A stretch of DNA of 49,580 nt from Bacilli bacterium (GCA_900769695.1 CAAGHO010000056.1:1-49580), one strand, 5' to 3'. Counted from the first letter of the stretch, positions 27,524 to 36,532 are shown. The notes: generated by a model from the sequence alone, not told the origin. A program made the numbers and translations.

Positions 27524-28921
27524 CTAGTCAAAATATGATTTTATTACTTCATAGTCTGAATAAGGAACTCTTTTATCTTCGAGAGCCATATAATTATCTC
27601 TACCTTTACCAATAATTAAAATATAATCATCTTTTTTTGCATGACTTAAGGCATAATTAATAGCTTCTTTTCGATCCACTATTCTTGTATAATTATTCTT
27701 TTTTGTATCTTTTAACATATCATCAATAATATCATCAACTTTTTCATATCTAGGATCATCCATTGTGAAAACAACAAAATTGGCATTATCTAATAAATAT
27801 GAACCTATCTTACTTCTTTTTTCTTTTTCTCTACCACCAGCAGAACCAGTAACTACTACTATTCTTTTATTGTAGTTCTTAACGTTTTCAATTAGGTTCT
27901 TAATTCCATTTAAAGTATGAGCATAATCCAAAATAATATGATAATCCGTTTTAAAATTTAATTCTTCACTTCTTCCAGAAATTGGTTTTAATTTTCTTAT
28001 ATACTTAATGATTTCTTCTGTACTATATCCTTCTAAAATACAAACTATGAATCCTACTGTTAAGTTATAAATGTTATATTCAAAAGGATAAGGACTTTCT
28101 ATTTCATAAATTTTGTTTAAATATTTTATTTTAAATGTTGTTTTAGAATCTAAATTAATATCAAGTATTTGAAAATCTGCTCGACTATTTTTACCATATG
28201 TATATATTTTATGACTACTAGCGATATCTTTTAAAACTTCATCATCACTATTTAAAATAATTACTCCATCTTTATCTAAATAATTAATTAATTTTAATTT
28301 AGAATTAATATAGTTTTCTAAAGTTTTATGAATGTTTAAATGATCTTCTGTAATATTTGTATATATAGCATATTTAAATTTAAATGAATCTACTCTATCA
28401 TGAAGTAGTGCCTCACTAGATGTTTCCATTACAACACTTTTACAATTAGCATTTCTTAAAGAAGAAAAACACTTATACAAATATTCCTTACTAGGAGTTG
28501 TATTTTCAGTTTTTTGTTTTATATTATTATAGCAAATACCATTAGTACCAAGATAAGCATTTTTTGTAAAATTAGAAAGTAATTGGTGAATAATAGTTGC
28601 AGTTGTTGTTTTACCATCTGTTCCTGTAATACCAATTAATTCTAAATCATTATTATAATTGTAAAATTCTTTGCAAAGTCTTGTTAACTCTTCACTTAAA
28701 TTATCAACTTTAATACATGGAACACTTTTTTCTAAATGTCTATCACTAACAATAGCAGAACATCCTGACCTAATTGCATCATCAACAAATTCACTATGGT
28801 CAACATTAAAACCTTTTATCGCTACAAACAAATCACCTGATTCAATATTCCTAGAATCAGTTTTTATATTTTTAACAGGAGTATGTTTCTCCCCTTTATA
28901 TAAATCATCTAAATACTTCAT
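27524..28921 (-). CDS. murE: UDP-MurNAc-tripeptide synthetase MurE
   Basis: Adds the third amino acid to UDP-MurNAc-L-Ala-D-Glu in the cytosol. 465 residues: N-terminal UDP-binding domain (TDSRNIESGDLFVAIKG), ATP-binding GITGTDGKTTTATI, the central ligase domain and the C-terminal domain with SGRSEELN. The substrate-selecting motif reads DDPR (in FTMDDPRYEKV); the Arg is typical of enzymes that add meso-diaminopimelate, whereas Lys-type enzymes usually have Asn or Ala there. So a diaminopimelate wall is inferred. GGAGG site. It stands between the AIM24 terminator and the rny promoter. Confidence 0.93.
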   Translation of the reverse strand: MKYLDDLYKGEKHTPVKNIKTDSRNIESGDLFVAIKGFNVDHSEFVDDAIRSGCSAIVSDRHLEKSVPCIKVDNLSEELTRLCKEFYNYNNDLELIGITGTDGKTTTATIIHQLLSNFTKNAYLGTNGICYNNIKQKTENTTPSKEYLYKCFSSLRNANCKSVVMETSSEALLHDRVDSFKFKYAIYTNITEDHLNIHKTLENYINSKLKLINYLDKDGVIILNSDDEVLKDIASSHKIYTYGKNSRADFQILDINLDSKTTFKIKYLNKIYEIESPYPFEYNIYNLTVGFIVCILEGYSTEEIIKYIRKLKPISGRSEELNFKTDYHIILDYAHTLNGIKNLIENVKNYNKRIVVVTGSAGGREKEKRSKIGSYLLDNANFVVFTMDDPRYEKVDDIIDDMLKDTKKNNYTRIVDRKEAINYALSHAKKDDYILIIGKGRDNYMALEDKRVPYSDYEVIKSYFD

Positions 28922-28946
28922 AACAAAACCTCCATAGTATTGTATG

Positions 28947-28970
28947 CAAAAAAAGCTAATTGATTTAGCT
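28947..28970 (-). terminator. terminator of recA-AIM24
   Basis: Stem AGCTAA/TTAGCT (28954-28959, 28965-28970) followed by a run of seven T on the minus strand. Confidence 0.88.
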
Positions 28971-28988
28971 CTTATTTCATATTAAATA

Positions 28989-29786
28989 TTAATTACTATT
29001 TGAAGAAGATGATTGTACAGGCAAATAACCACTTATAGTGTTAGCCATCTTACCTATCGGCATTGATTGTAATACAACTCTACCTGGACCAGTTATTACA
29101 GTGTTAAATAATCCTTCTCCACCGAAGAAAATATTTTTAAAACCACTTATTGTTTCCACATCTATATTGCAAGTTGCATCCATCATAACTAAGTGTCCAC
29201 TGCTAATTATTATTTTTTCATCTTTAGCGAGAACTTTTTCTTCAATACTTCCATCGATTTCTATAAAAGCTTTACCAGTTCCTGACAATTTTTGCATAAT
29301 AAATCCTTCACCGTTAAATAAACCAGTACCAATTTTTTTATTAAAGTGAATTGATAAATTAACTCCTGATGTTCCTACCAAAAATGCTGACTTCTGACAA
29401 ATCACTTCTTTTCCAGGTCCAATATCTATTGGTAAAATAGCCCCTGGAAAACTTGATGAAAAAGTTATTTCTTGATTTTCTTTCATCGCTGTATAAATAT
29501 TTTGAAATAAACTTTCACGGGTAAGTATTCTAGAAAATACTTTTTCGGCACCACCATTAGAAGTTGTTTCCATTTTTATGTCATTTGTTCTCCATGCCAT
29601 TGATCCACTTTCAGAAAAAACTCTATCACCATGATTTAATTTAATAGTTACAAAGGGAAGATTTCCTCCTTTTATCTCATAGTTGACATCAACTGTTTTA
29701 TGAAGTTCTTCACCGCAACTAAAACAATATTTACTATTTTCGGAATTTTCTGTTCCACATTTTCCACAAAATATACCGTTTGCCAT
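28989..29786 (-). CDS. AIM24/TIGR00266-family protein with zinc ribbon
   Basis: A 265-residue protein. N-terminal zinc ribbon (C7, C10, C21, C24: FCGKCGTEN and YCFSCGEEL) followed by the beta-rich AIM24 fold (about 35-250): ESGSMAWRTNDIKMET, LTRESLFQN, and GEGLFNTVITGPGRVVLQSMP near the end. The C-terminus is Ser/Asn-rich. The bacterial family has no established function; the mitochondrial namesake affects inner-membrane organisation. It follows recA by 33 bases with no clear terminator between, so they may share a transcript. Confidence 0.85.
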   Translation of the reverse strand: MANGIFCGKCGTENSENSKYCFSCGEELHKTVDVNYEIKGGNLPFVTIKLNHGDRVFSESGSMAWRTNDIKMETTSNGGAEKVFSRILTRESLFQNIYTAMKENQEITFSSSFPGAILPIDIGPGKEVICQKSAFLVGTSGVNLSIHFNKKIGTGLFNGEGFIMQKLSGTGKAFIEIDGSIEEKVLAKDEKIIISSGHLVMMDATCNIDVETISGFKNIFFGGEGLFNTVITGPGRVVLQSMPIGKMANTISGYLPVQSSSSNSN

Positions 29787-29819
29787 TTTAATTATCTCCT
29801 ATAAATCTTATTAGTTTTT

Positions 29820-30845
29820 TTACTTATTTCCATTGTCTAAAGAAATTCCGTAATATTCTCTTACTTTTGCTTCTAATTCTTCTTTTAGTTCCTGATTGTC
29901 TTTTAAAAGAAGTTTAACATTTTCTTTACCTTGACCAAGTTTTTCACCATTGTATGAGTACCATGCTCCTGTTTTTTGAATAATTCCAGCTTCTGAACCT
30001 AAATCAATTATTTCACCTTCACGAGAAACTCCTTCTCCATACATAATATCAACTACTGCTGATTTAAATGGTGGAGCTACTTTATTCTTAACTACTTTAA
30101 CTGTTGTTTTATTTCCAACTACTCCATCACCCATTTTTAACTGTTCATTTCTTCTAATATCAAGTCTAACAGAAGAGTAGAATTTTAAAGCTCTACCACC
30201 TGGTGTAGTTTCTGGATTTCCGAACATCACTCCAACTTTTTCTCTCAATTGATTAATGAAAATTGCAGTTGTTTTCGTTTTATTAATTGTACCAGATAAT
30301 TTTCTTAAGGCTTGTGACATTAATCGAGCTTGTAGTCCAACATGTGAATCTCCCATATCACCATCAATTTCAGCTTGTGGAACTAAAGCTGCTACTGAAT
30401 CAATTACTACAATACTAACTGCTTCGCTACGAACTAAAGCCTCACATATTTCTAGAGCTTGTTCTCCTGTATCTGGTTGAGCTAGTAATAAATCATTTAT
30501 ATTTACTCCTAATTTTTTTGCATATTCAGGATCTAAAGCATGTTCTGCATCGATAAATGCAGCACGACCTCCTGCTTTTTGTTGTTCTGCTATTGCTTGT
30601 AATGCAAAAGTTGTTTTACCACTTGATTCTGGACCATAAATTTCAATAATTCTTCCCCTAGGATAACCACCAACACCTAATGCTATATCTAGAGATAAAC
30701 ATCCACTAGAGCATACATCCACTTTCATGTGAGTGTTATCTCCAAGTTTCATAATTGAACCCTTACCAAATTGTTTTTCAATATCACTTAAAACTTGTTC
30801 AAGTGCCTTATCTTTGTTTGTTTCTTTTTCTACTTGTTTTGCCAT
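29820..30845 (-). CDS. recA: recombinase RecA
   Basis: DNA strand-exchange ATPase and co-protease for LexA. 341 residues: Walker A GPESSGKTT, Walker B VIVIDSVAAL, L1/L2 loops (VGLQARLMSQALRKL, INQLREKVGVMFGNPETTPG) and the usual C-terminal domain. ATG with AAGGAGG. Regulation is visible: a TTGCAA-17-TAAGAT promoter with a LexA-like box just upstream (30914-30927), indicating an SOS response. recX lies 16 kb away in the same window. Confidence 0.99.
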   Translation of the reverse strand: MAKQVEKETNKDKALEQVLSDIEKQFGKGSIMKLGDNTHMKVDVCSSGCLSLDIALGVGGYPRGRIIEIYGPESSGKTTFALQAIAEQQKAGGRAAFIDAEHALDPEYAKKLGVNINDLLLAQPDTGEQALEICEALVRSEAVSIVVIDSVAALVPQAEIDGDMGDSHVGLQARLMSQALRKLSGTINKTKTTAIFINQLREKVGVMFGNPETTPGGRALKFYSSVRLDIRRNEQLKMGDGVVGNKTTVKVVKNKVAPPFKSAVVDIMYGEGVSREGEIIDLGSEAGIIQKTGAWYSYNGEKLGQGKENVKLLLKDNQELKEELEAKVREYYGISLDNGNK

Positions 30846-30876
30846 ATTTTCCTCCTTGCAAATCGCTTACAATATA

Positions 30877-30905
30877 ATCTTAACTTATTTTTTAGAAAAT
30901 TGCAA
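30877..30905 (-). promoter_or_regulatory. recA promoter
   Basis: TTGCAA (30900-30905), 17-base spacer, TAAGAT (30877-30882), minus strand, about 32 bases before the start codon. The hup promoter has the same -35. Confidence 0.7.
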
Positions 30906-30913
30906 GCATTTTT

Positions 30914-30927
30914 CGAACAATTGTTTT
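30914..30927. promoter_or_regulatory. LexA-like SOS box upstream of recA
   Basis: CGAACAATTGTTTT matches 12 of 14 positions of the Bacillus-type LexA box (CGAACnnnnGTTCG), counting the four free bases. It ends 8 bases upstream of the recA -35. Confidence 0.65.
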
Positions 30928-30933
30928 ATTTTA

Positions 30934-30970
30934 TTTAAAAATAAAATTTCTTACTTTTAAATAAGAAATT
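30934..30970 (-). terminator. terminator of rodZ-pgsA
   Basis: Stem AATTTCTTA/TAAGAAATT (30945-30953, 30962-30970) followed by a TTTTATTTTT-like run on the minus strand. Confidence 0.75.
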
Positions 30971-30990
30971 CTATCTATTTATATTATAGT

Positions 30991-31596
30991 CTAATTTAAA
31001 ACTTCTTCCTTAGGAAAAATAATATTTTTATTTAAAACAAAATATTCAATAGCTGAAATAATAGCCATTATTGTTGCAAAATATAAGAAGAAATCAGAAA
31101 CTCTTATATTCAATGCTTCAAACGGAAGATTATAAAAGAAAGTTAAAACTGTTCCAACCATTAAAGTTGCTGTTTTAATTTTTCCACTTTTAATTGCTGC
31201 AACTACTTTTCCTTTAGCTGCTGCTTCCATTTTTATAGCATCAACTACGATATCTCTTAGAACAATAACAACAGGAACAATAACTGAAATAAATCCTTGA
31301 GATGCTAAAATTATTAATACTGAATCAACTAAAATTTTATCAGCAATAGCATCTAGCATTTTTCCTGTATCTGTTACTTGATGATTTTTTCTTGCTAAAT
31401 ATCCATCGACAAAATCTGTAATACTAGCAATTATGAATATAACTCCAGCTACCACATATTGGATTTTTACTGCTACTCCCATTACTAAGTATTTAGGCCA
31501 CTCAATGCCAACTGCATAGAATGGAAATGTTAAAATAAATATTACGACAAATGTTAAGATAATTCTTAACACTGTTAATTTAGTAGGCAAATTCAT
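30991..31596 (-). CDS. pgsA: phosphatidylglycerophosphate synthase
   Basis: Transfers phosphatidyl from CDP-diacylglycerol to sn-glycerol 3-phosphate in the membrane, giving phosphatidylglycerophosphate. 201 residues with about five membrane helices. The CDP-alcohol phosphotransferase signature is complete: DFVDGYLARKNHQVTDTGKM and then LDAIADK. The start is ATG 31596, behind AAGGAGG; an in-frame ATG two codons earlier touches that site. It overlaps rodZ by 17 bases, so they are coupled. gpsA in this window makes its substrate. Confidence 0.95.
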   Translation of the reverse strand: MNLPTKLTVLRIILTFVVIFILTFPFYAVGIEWPKYLVMGVAVKIQYVVAGVIFIIASITDFVDGYLARKNHQVTDTGKMLDAIADKILVDSVLIILASQGFISVIVPVVIVLRDIVVDAIKMEAAAKGKVVAAIKSGKIKTATLMVGTVLTFFYNLPFEALNIRVSDFFLYFATIMAIISAIEYFVLNKNIIFPKEEVLN

Positions 31597-32074
31597 AAAC
31601 ATCCTCCTTATTTATACCTCTTAAAACTTCATTATGAACTGGTTTTTTATTTAATAATGTAAAAATTAAATATCCAAGAATAATTATTATAGCTATAATT
31701 CCTACTGTATATATTAATGGTCTATAATTAAATTTTTCTTTGTATTCTTTAGTATATGGAGATTGAATTTTCTTTTCTTCTTTCTCTTCAATTCTTTTTT
31801 TTGCTTCCAAAATATCATCTAACGAAATCTTTGATGTATGTTCAAATAAAAATTCATTAAACTCATCTGCCACTTCATTAGGATCTAATCCTAAGTATTT
31901 AGCATAATTTTTCATATATTCTTTTAATTTATAAACATCTTTGAAAGCTTTTATGTTTCCATTTTCTATATTTTCCAGTTGTGATGCAGAAAGTTCATTA
32001 TCTTCAGCTGCTTCTTCAAGACTAACACCATTGTTTATTCTTACGTCTTTTAAGTACTCTCCTAATTCTTTCAC
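31580..32074 (-). CDS. rodZ: RodZ-like HTH membrane protein
   Basis: A 164-residue cell-shape protein of the RodZ/YmfM type, which links MreB to the membrane. N-terminal HTH_25 domain (LGEYLKDVRINNGVSLEEAA to YAKYLGLDPNEV, about 3-75), a charged linker, one membrane helix (about 120-142) and a short outer tail; the usual longer extracellular domain is absent. GTG start at 32074, supported by GAGGTG nine bases upstream. Coupled to pgsA as in Bacillus (ymfM-pgsA). Confidence 0.87.
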   Translation of the reverse strand: MKELGEYLKDVRINNGVSLEEAAEDNELSASQLENIENGNIKAFKDVYKLKEYMKNYAKYLGLDPNEVADEFNEFLFEHTSKISLDDILEAKKRIEEKEEKKIQSPYTKEYKEKFNYRPLIYTVGIIAIIIILGYLIFTLLNKKPVHNEVLRGINKEDVYEFAY

Positions 32075-32107
32075 ACATAACACCTCTTTTACAAATTAAA
32101 AAAAAAT

Positions 32108-32455
32108 AATACTTTATAAGCCATGTTCTGTACCTATTACTAGGCGACAAACATTTATCTACTGATTGCTCAGTCCTTGACTTGGTTGTTATTCCCTAAT
32201 CAAAGCTCCCCTACCATAATTTGGGTTTCTCACTCGCGGGGTTTACCACGTTTCACTTTTTAGTTTCCTAAAAATTCGTCACTGCGGCACTTTTCAGAAG
32301 AAGACCATATCTTAAAGACTTAGGTCTTTACTTCGCCGTTAGAGTTTTCTCTACTTCAGGTTATTTTTTCCCTGAACACGAACACTACGTTCATTTCAGA
32401 ACGTGTGAGCATGGACTTTCCTCTATATCAAAGATATAGCGTTTGTCAAAGTATT
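32108..32455 (-). ncRNA. rnpB: RNase P RNA (B type)
   Basis: Catalytic RNA that matures tRNA 5' ends, about 348 nt. In the minus-strand sequence I recognise GAGGAAAGTCCATGCTC (P3/P4 side), AGTGCCGCAGTGACGAA, GGTAAACCCCGCGAGTGAGA followed by AACCCAAATTATGGTAGGGG, and the 3' ACAGAACATGGCTTATA. Terminal helix P1 is formed by AATACTTT and AAAGTATT at the two ends, which fixes the boundaries to within a few bases. A T-run follows. Its 5' end overlaps the gpsB stop codon; gpsB-rnpB adjacency is conserved in Bacilli. Confidence 0.96.
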
Positions 32456-32783
32456 ATTCATCTTTACCATATACCATTTTCTCTAATTTAGATAGTCTAC
32501 GTAATAGATCTACATTAGTTACTTCAGGCATATCACTATTTGTTCTGGCAATTTCTGCATTCATTTTCATATTTCTAATCTCTTGTTTAAGATTCATTAT
32601 TTCTCCAAGTAAATCAGCTTTTTCTTTTTCTAGATCATTAATAATAGTATAGAATCTTTCATAATCATTAATAATGATATCTAGATATTGATCAACTTCT
32701 TTTAAACGATATCCACGAGTATCTATTTTAAACTCTTTTTCAAGGATATCTTGTGGAGAAAGTTCTATCTTGTTCTGATACAT
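32454..32783 (-). CDS. gpsB: cell-cycle protein GpsB
   Basis: A DivIVA-related coiled-coil protein that shuttles class A PBPs between side wall and septum. 109 residues: IELSPQDILEKEFKIDTRGYRLKEVDQYLDII is the membrane/PBP-binding N-domain, then a coiled coil, then LLRRLSKLEKMVYG, the C-terminal trimerisation motif. ATG at 32783 behind GGTGATTACA; the GTG four codons earlier is in the site. Its partner ponA is encoded 0.9 kb away. Confidence 0.94.
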   Translation of the reverse strand: MYQNKIELSPQDILEKEFKIDTRGYRLKEVDQYLDIIINDYERFYTIINDLEKEKADLLGEIMNLKQEIRNMKMNAEIARTNSDMPEVTNVDLLRRLSKLEKMVYGKDE

Positions 32784-32840
32784 TGTAATCACCAATCCCT
32801 TATATCATTATTATACAATATTGTAGATTTTTGTCAATTC

Positions 32841-32942
32841 TCATCTTTCAAATTTAGTACTAGTTAAGATACTTTTGTTCTTTATATATCTTGTATTTTC
32901 TAACATTTTATTTATAAGTAGAATAACTTCCATATTTTTCAT
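32841..32942 (-). CDS. short ORF (33 codons) ahead of gpsB
   Basis: An ORF beginning MKNMEVILLINKMLENTRY and ending TKFER, with a TGA stop. AAGGGAGG lies 5-6 bases before the ATG, one of the best ribosome binding sites in the window, and a plausible promoter and palindrome lie upstream. It ends 57 bases before the gpsB start. I recognise no family. It could be a small amphipathic protein or a leader peptide; the strong site is the main evidence. Confidence 0.5.
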   Translation of the reverse strand: MKNMEVILLINKMLENTRYIKNKSILTSTKFER

Positions 32943-32983
32943 GTTTTTCCTCCCTTAAAAATATTCTATAATAATGATACATA

Positions 32984-33005
32984 TTTTGTCTTAAATTCGA
33001 CAAAA
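32984..33005. promoter_or_regulatory. palindrome upstream of the short ORF
   Basis: TTTTGTC-8-GACAAAA, perfect 7-bp arms, between the divergent gpsB-side short ORF and recU. It covers the likely -35 region (AAGACA, then TATAGA, minus strand). A candidate operator; binding protein unknown. Confidence 0.4.
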
Positions 33006-33090
33006 CCTATCAATTTTTTTACTAAAATTTCCTATCTAAACCTATAGCAAAAATTTTTTTTATATAGTATAATAAAAAATAGGTGGTAAT

Positions 33091-33681
33091 ATGAATTATC
33101 CTAATGGTATTAAAAAGAAGACAACTACACACTATACTAACTATGGTAATAGAGGTATGGATTTAGAAAATGATTTGAATATCACCAATGAATACTATAG
33201 AAATATAGATAGAGCTTTTATTTATAAAAAGCCTACTCCTATAAAAATAGTAGATGTTGATTATCATTCTAGAAAATTAGTAACTATTAAAGAAGCCTAT
33301 TTTACAGAACCATCAACAACTGATTATAATGGAATATATAAGGGGAAATATATAGATTTTGAAGCTAAAGAAACAAAAAGTAAAACTGCTTTTGCTTTAA
33401 ATAACATTCATCCCCATCAAATAAAACACTTAAAAGACATTTATAATCATGGTGGTATTGCCTTTTTAATTGTTAGATTTACTTATTTAGATTTAACTTT
33501 TCTTTTGATGGTAGATGATTTTTTTGCATTTTTAGAAGGTAATGATAGAAAATCTATTCCCCTTACCTATTTCAAAGAAAAGGGACATTTAATTAAATTT
33601 AAACTTCAACCTAGAATTGATTATTTAGAAATAGTTGATAAATATATGGAGGTAACTCATGGAAAAGAAACGAGTAAATAA
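33091..33681 (+). CDS. recU: Holliday junction resolvase RecU
   Basis: Structure-specific endonuclease that resolves Holliday junctions in Gram-positives. 196 residues. Family motifs: NRGMDLENDLNITNEYY (N-terminus), YNGIYKGKYIDFEAKET (the Asp, Glu and Lys of the metal site), and HPHQIKHLKDIYNHGGIAFLIVRF. ATG with TAGGTGGTAAT; TATAAT at 33068-33073. It overlaps ponA by 23 bases, the conserved recU-ponA operon. Confidence 0.96.
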   Translation: MNYPNGIKKKTTTHYTNYGNRGMDLENDLNITNEYYRNIDRAFIYKKPTPIKIVDVDYHSRKLVTIKEAYFTEPSTTDYNGIYKGKYIDFEAKETKSKTAFALNNIHPHQIKHLKDIYNHGGIAFLIVRFTYLDLTFLLMVDDFFAFLEGNDRKSIPLTYFKEKGHLIKFKLQPRIDYLEIVDKYMEVTHGKETSK

Positions 33682-36493
33682 AAGTAGTTCTAATAGTAGA
33701 ACTAAAAAAATAAATAAGAAAAATATTAAATCAAGGATTAATGTTGATCCAGCTAAATTACCTAATAGTGCTAAAATAGTACTATCTATAATTTTAGTAA
33801 TCCTGTTAGTTTTGTGTTTTATAAACTTAGGATTTATATTTACACTTATAACTGCCTTTATGGTTTTAGTAATTATAGGTATTGCTAAATTAATAGATTC
33901 GGCTCAGAAGAATAGTAAGAAAAGAAAAATTGTAAATATTCTGCTTATTCTATTCTTAACTCTTGGAATTCTTGCTTTAATTTTGTTTGGAGCATTCTTA
34001 GTTTATGTTACTATTAAAGCTCCAGAATTTAATGTTAAAGAACTAGATAAAAAGGAATCAACTGTTCTTTATGATAAAGATGGTAAAGAGCTAATTAAGC
34101 TTGGTGCTGAAATGAGAGATAAGGTTAAATATAATGAACTTCCTCAAGTTTTAGTTGATGCTATCATCGCAACAGAAGATTCAAGATTTTATCAACATAA
34201 TGGTTTTGATGCTGCTAGATTCATGAAAGCTAGTGTTGGACAAGTTCTTGGGCATTCTGATGCTGGTGGTGCTTCTACTTTATCAATGCAAGTTATTAAA
34301 AACACATTTACTTCTACTGAAGCAAGTGGTTTACAAGGTATTATTCGTAAATTTACAGATATTTATTTAGCTGTATTTAAACTAGAAAAAACTTATTCAA
34401 AAGAAGAAATTATAGAGTTTTATGTTAATAATCACTTCTTAGGTGGAAACATCTATGGAGTACAAGAAGCATCTTTAGTATATTTTGGAAAAGATGTTGC
34501 TGATTTAAATTTAAGTGAAGCTGCAATACTTGCTGGTATGTTTAAATCTCCTAACTTCTATAGACCTAATGTTAATCCTAAAAATGCTACTGCTAGAAGA
34601 AATACAGTTTTATACTTAATGAAAAAACATGGTTATATTACTGAAGAACAATACAACCTAGCTAAAAGTGTTCCTGTTGAAAGTTTAACTGCTGAGACAG
34701 AAAATGCTTCTACTTCTAAATATCAAGGTTACATTGATACTGTTGTTGAAGAAGTTAAAGATACTTATGGCGTTAATGCTTATACAACTCCTGTACTAAT
34801 CTATACTAATATGGATCGTAGTAAACAAGATGCCGTTAATGATGTTTTAGATGGAAAAACTTATAATTGGATTAATGATAAAGTTCAAACTGGTGTATCT
34901 GTTTTAGATACAGCTACTGGTAAAATTTTAGCTATTGGTGCAGGACGTAACAGAAGTGGTGCTTCTACTTATAACTATGCAACAAAGATTAAGAGACAAC
35001 CTGGTTCTACTGCTAAACCATTATTTGATTATGGTCCAGGTATTGAATACAACGATTGGTCTACTTATACTTTATTTGATGATGCTCCATATTCTTATTC
35101 AAATGGACAATCAATAAAGAACTGGGATGGTGGATATTTTGGAACTATTACTTTAAGAAGAGCATTATCAACTTCTCGTAATATTCCTGCTTTAAAAGCT
35201 TTCCAACAAGTTGATAATGCCAAAATTATAGAGTTTGTTACAGGTCTTGGAATAACACCAGAAATTTCAAATGGTAGAATTCATGAAGCACATGCAATTG
35301 GTGCATTCACAGGAGTTTCTCCTTTACAAATGAGTGCTGCTTATGCTGCTTTCTCTAATGGTGGAACTTATCATGAACCATATTCAGTATCAAAAATAGT
35401 ATTCCGTGATACTGGTAAAACGAAAGAACACCAAGATAAATCTAAAAAAGTAATGAGTGATGCTACTGCTTACATGATTTCAAGTGTTTTACAAGATGTT
35501 GCAATAACAGGTGGTAAACCTCATAATATTGCTGCTAAAACTGGTACTACAAACTATGATGATGCTACAATGAGAAATAATCATATGCCTAGTGATGCTA
35601 TCAGAGATTCATGGGTTGTTGGTTATACGACAAAAACAGTTATTGGTATGTGGTATGGATATGATTATATCGATAAAAACGGTGAATATGTTTTAAGAAA
35701 TCTTCCTGCTACTATTCAAAAAGATAAATTATTCTTAGCTCTTGCAAGAGGGGTTATGAAAAATGATAATGATGATTTCAAGATGCCTGACAGTATTGTT
35801 AAACTTGGAATTATCACAGGTTCAAATCCTCCTCAAGTAGCTGAAGATAGTTATAGTGGTTCTATTACTTATGAATATTTCAAAAAAGGAAAAGAACCAG
35901 AAAAAGTTACTGCTACTAAACTTAATACTCCAACAGGATTAAAGGTATCATATAGTGGTGACAAAGTTACAATTACATGGAACGGTGTTAGTAAGTTAGA
36001 AAAAGATGAAGGATATGGTGATTTCGGATATAATGTATATCAAGGTAATAGATTATTAACATTTACATCAGGAACATCATATACATTTAAAACTGCAACT
36101 CCTTATGATACATATAAAGTTGTTGCAACATACAAAAGTTATAGTGGAGCTCAAAGTGATGCTGCTACATATCAATTAAAAGAAGAACAAAAAGCTGAAG
36201 TTACAACATTTGCATGCACTCAGACAGCATTCAAAGTAGGTGATACTATTCCTACAAATACATGTACATTTAAAGTTAACTCAAATGCTGTTACTCCTAC
36301 ATCAATTAAAGTAGATGGAACTAGTGATTGTCATGATGGAATTAAGTTTACAACTGCAAAAACATGTACAGTTAAGTATTTAATTTCATATAATAATAAA
36401 TCATATAATGCTAGTGTTAACTATACTATTACAGCTGATTCTAGTGAGAATCCTGATCCTCCTACACCACCAACTGTTCCTACAACTCCATAG
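33659..36493 (+). CDS. ponA: class A penicillin-binding protein 1
   Basis: Bifunctional peptidoglycan glycosyltransferase and transpeptidase. 944 residues: basic N-terminus, hydrophobic segments at about 38-77 and 91-119 (probably three helices, more than the usual one), glycosyltransferase with catalytic Glu in EDSRFYQHNGFD (173), transpeptidase with SxxK (PGSTAKP), SxN (STSRNIP) and KTG (AAKTGTTN). Then a fibronectin-III-like domain, a further beta domain with four cysteines (FACTQ, TCTF, DCHD, TCTV) and a Pro/Thr tail. GGAGG site inside recU. GpsB, encoded nearby, is its usual localisation partner. Confidence 0.97.
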   Translation: MEKKRVNKSSSNSRTKKINKKNIKSRINVDPAKLPNSAKIVLSIILVILLVLCFINLGFIFTLITAFMVLVIIGIAKLIDSAQKNSKKRKIVNILLILFLTLGILALILFGAFLVYVTIKAPEFNVKELDKKESTVLYDKDGKELIKLGAEMRDKVKYNELPQVLVDAIIATEDSRFYQHNGFDAARFMKASVGQVLGHSDAGGASTLSMQVIKNTFTSTEASGLQGIIRKFTDIYLAVFKLEKTYSKEEIIEFYVNNHFLGGNIYGVQEASLVYFGKDVADLNLSEAAILAGMFKSPNFYRPNVNPKNATARRNTVLYLMKKHGYITEEQYNLAKSVPVESLTAETENASTSKYQGYIDTVVEEVKDTYGVNAYTTPVLIYTNMDRSKQDAVNDVLDGKTYNWINDKVQTGVSVLDTATGKILAIGAGRNRSGASTYNYATKIKRQPGSTAKPLFDYGPGIEYNDWSTYTLFDDAPYSYSNGQSIKNWDGGYFGTITLRRALSTSRNIPALKAFQQVDNAKIIEFVTGLGITPEISNGRIHEAHAIGAFTGVSPLQMSAAYAAFSNGGTYHEPYSVSKIVFRDTGKTKEHQDKSKKVMSDATAYMISSVLQDVAITGGKPHNIAAKTGTTNYDDATMRNNHMPSDAIRDSWVVGYTTKTVIGMWYGYDYIDKNGEYVLRNLPATIQKDKLFLALARGVMKNDNDDFKMPDSIVKLGIITGSNPPQVAEDSYSGSITYEYFKKGKEPEKVTATKLNTPTGLKVSYSGDKVTITWNGVSKLEKDEGYGDFGYNVYQGNRLLTFTSGTSYTFKTATPYDTYKVVATYKSYSGAQSDAATYQLKEEQKAEVTTFACTQTAFKVGDTIPTNTCTFKVNSNAVTPTSIKVDGTSDCHDGIKFTTAKTCTVKYLISYNNKSYNASVNYTITADSSENPDPPTPPTVPTTP

Positions 36494-36498
36494 ATTAA

Positions 36499-36532
36499 AA
36501 AAAAGAAAGTTTACAATTTACTTTCTTTTTTC
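36499..36532 (+). terminator. two-way terminator between ponA and nth
   Basis: Stem AAAAAAGAAAGT/ACTTTCTTTTTT (36499-36510, 36520-36531); serves both converging genes and overlaps the nth stop. Confidence 0.85.
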
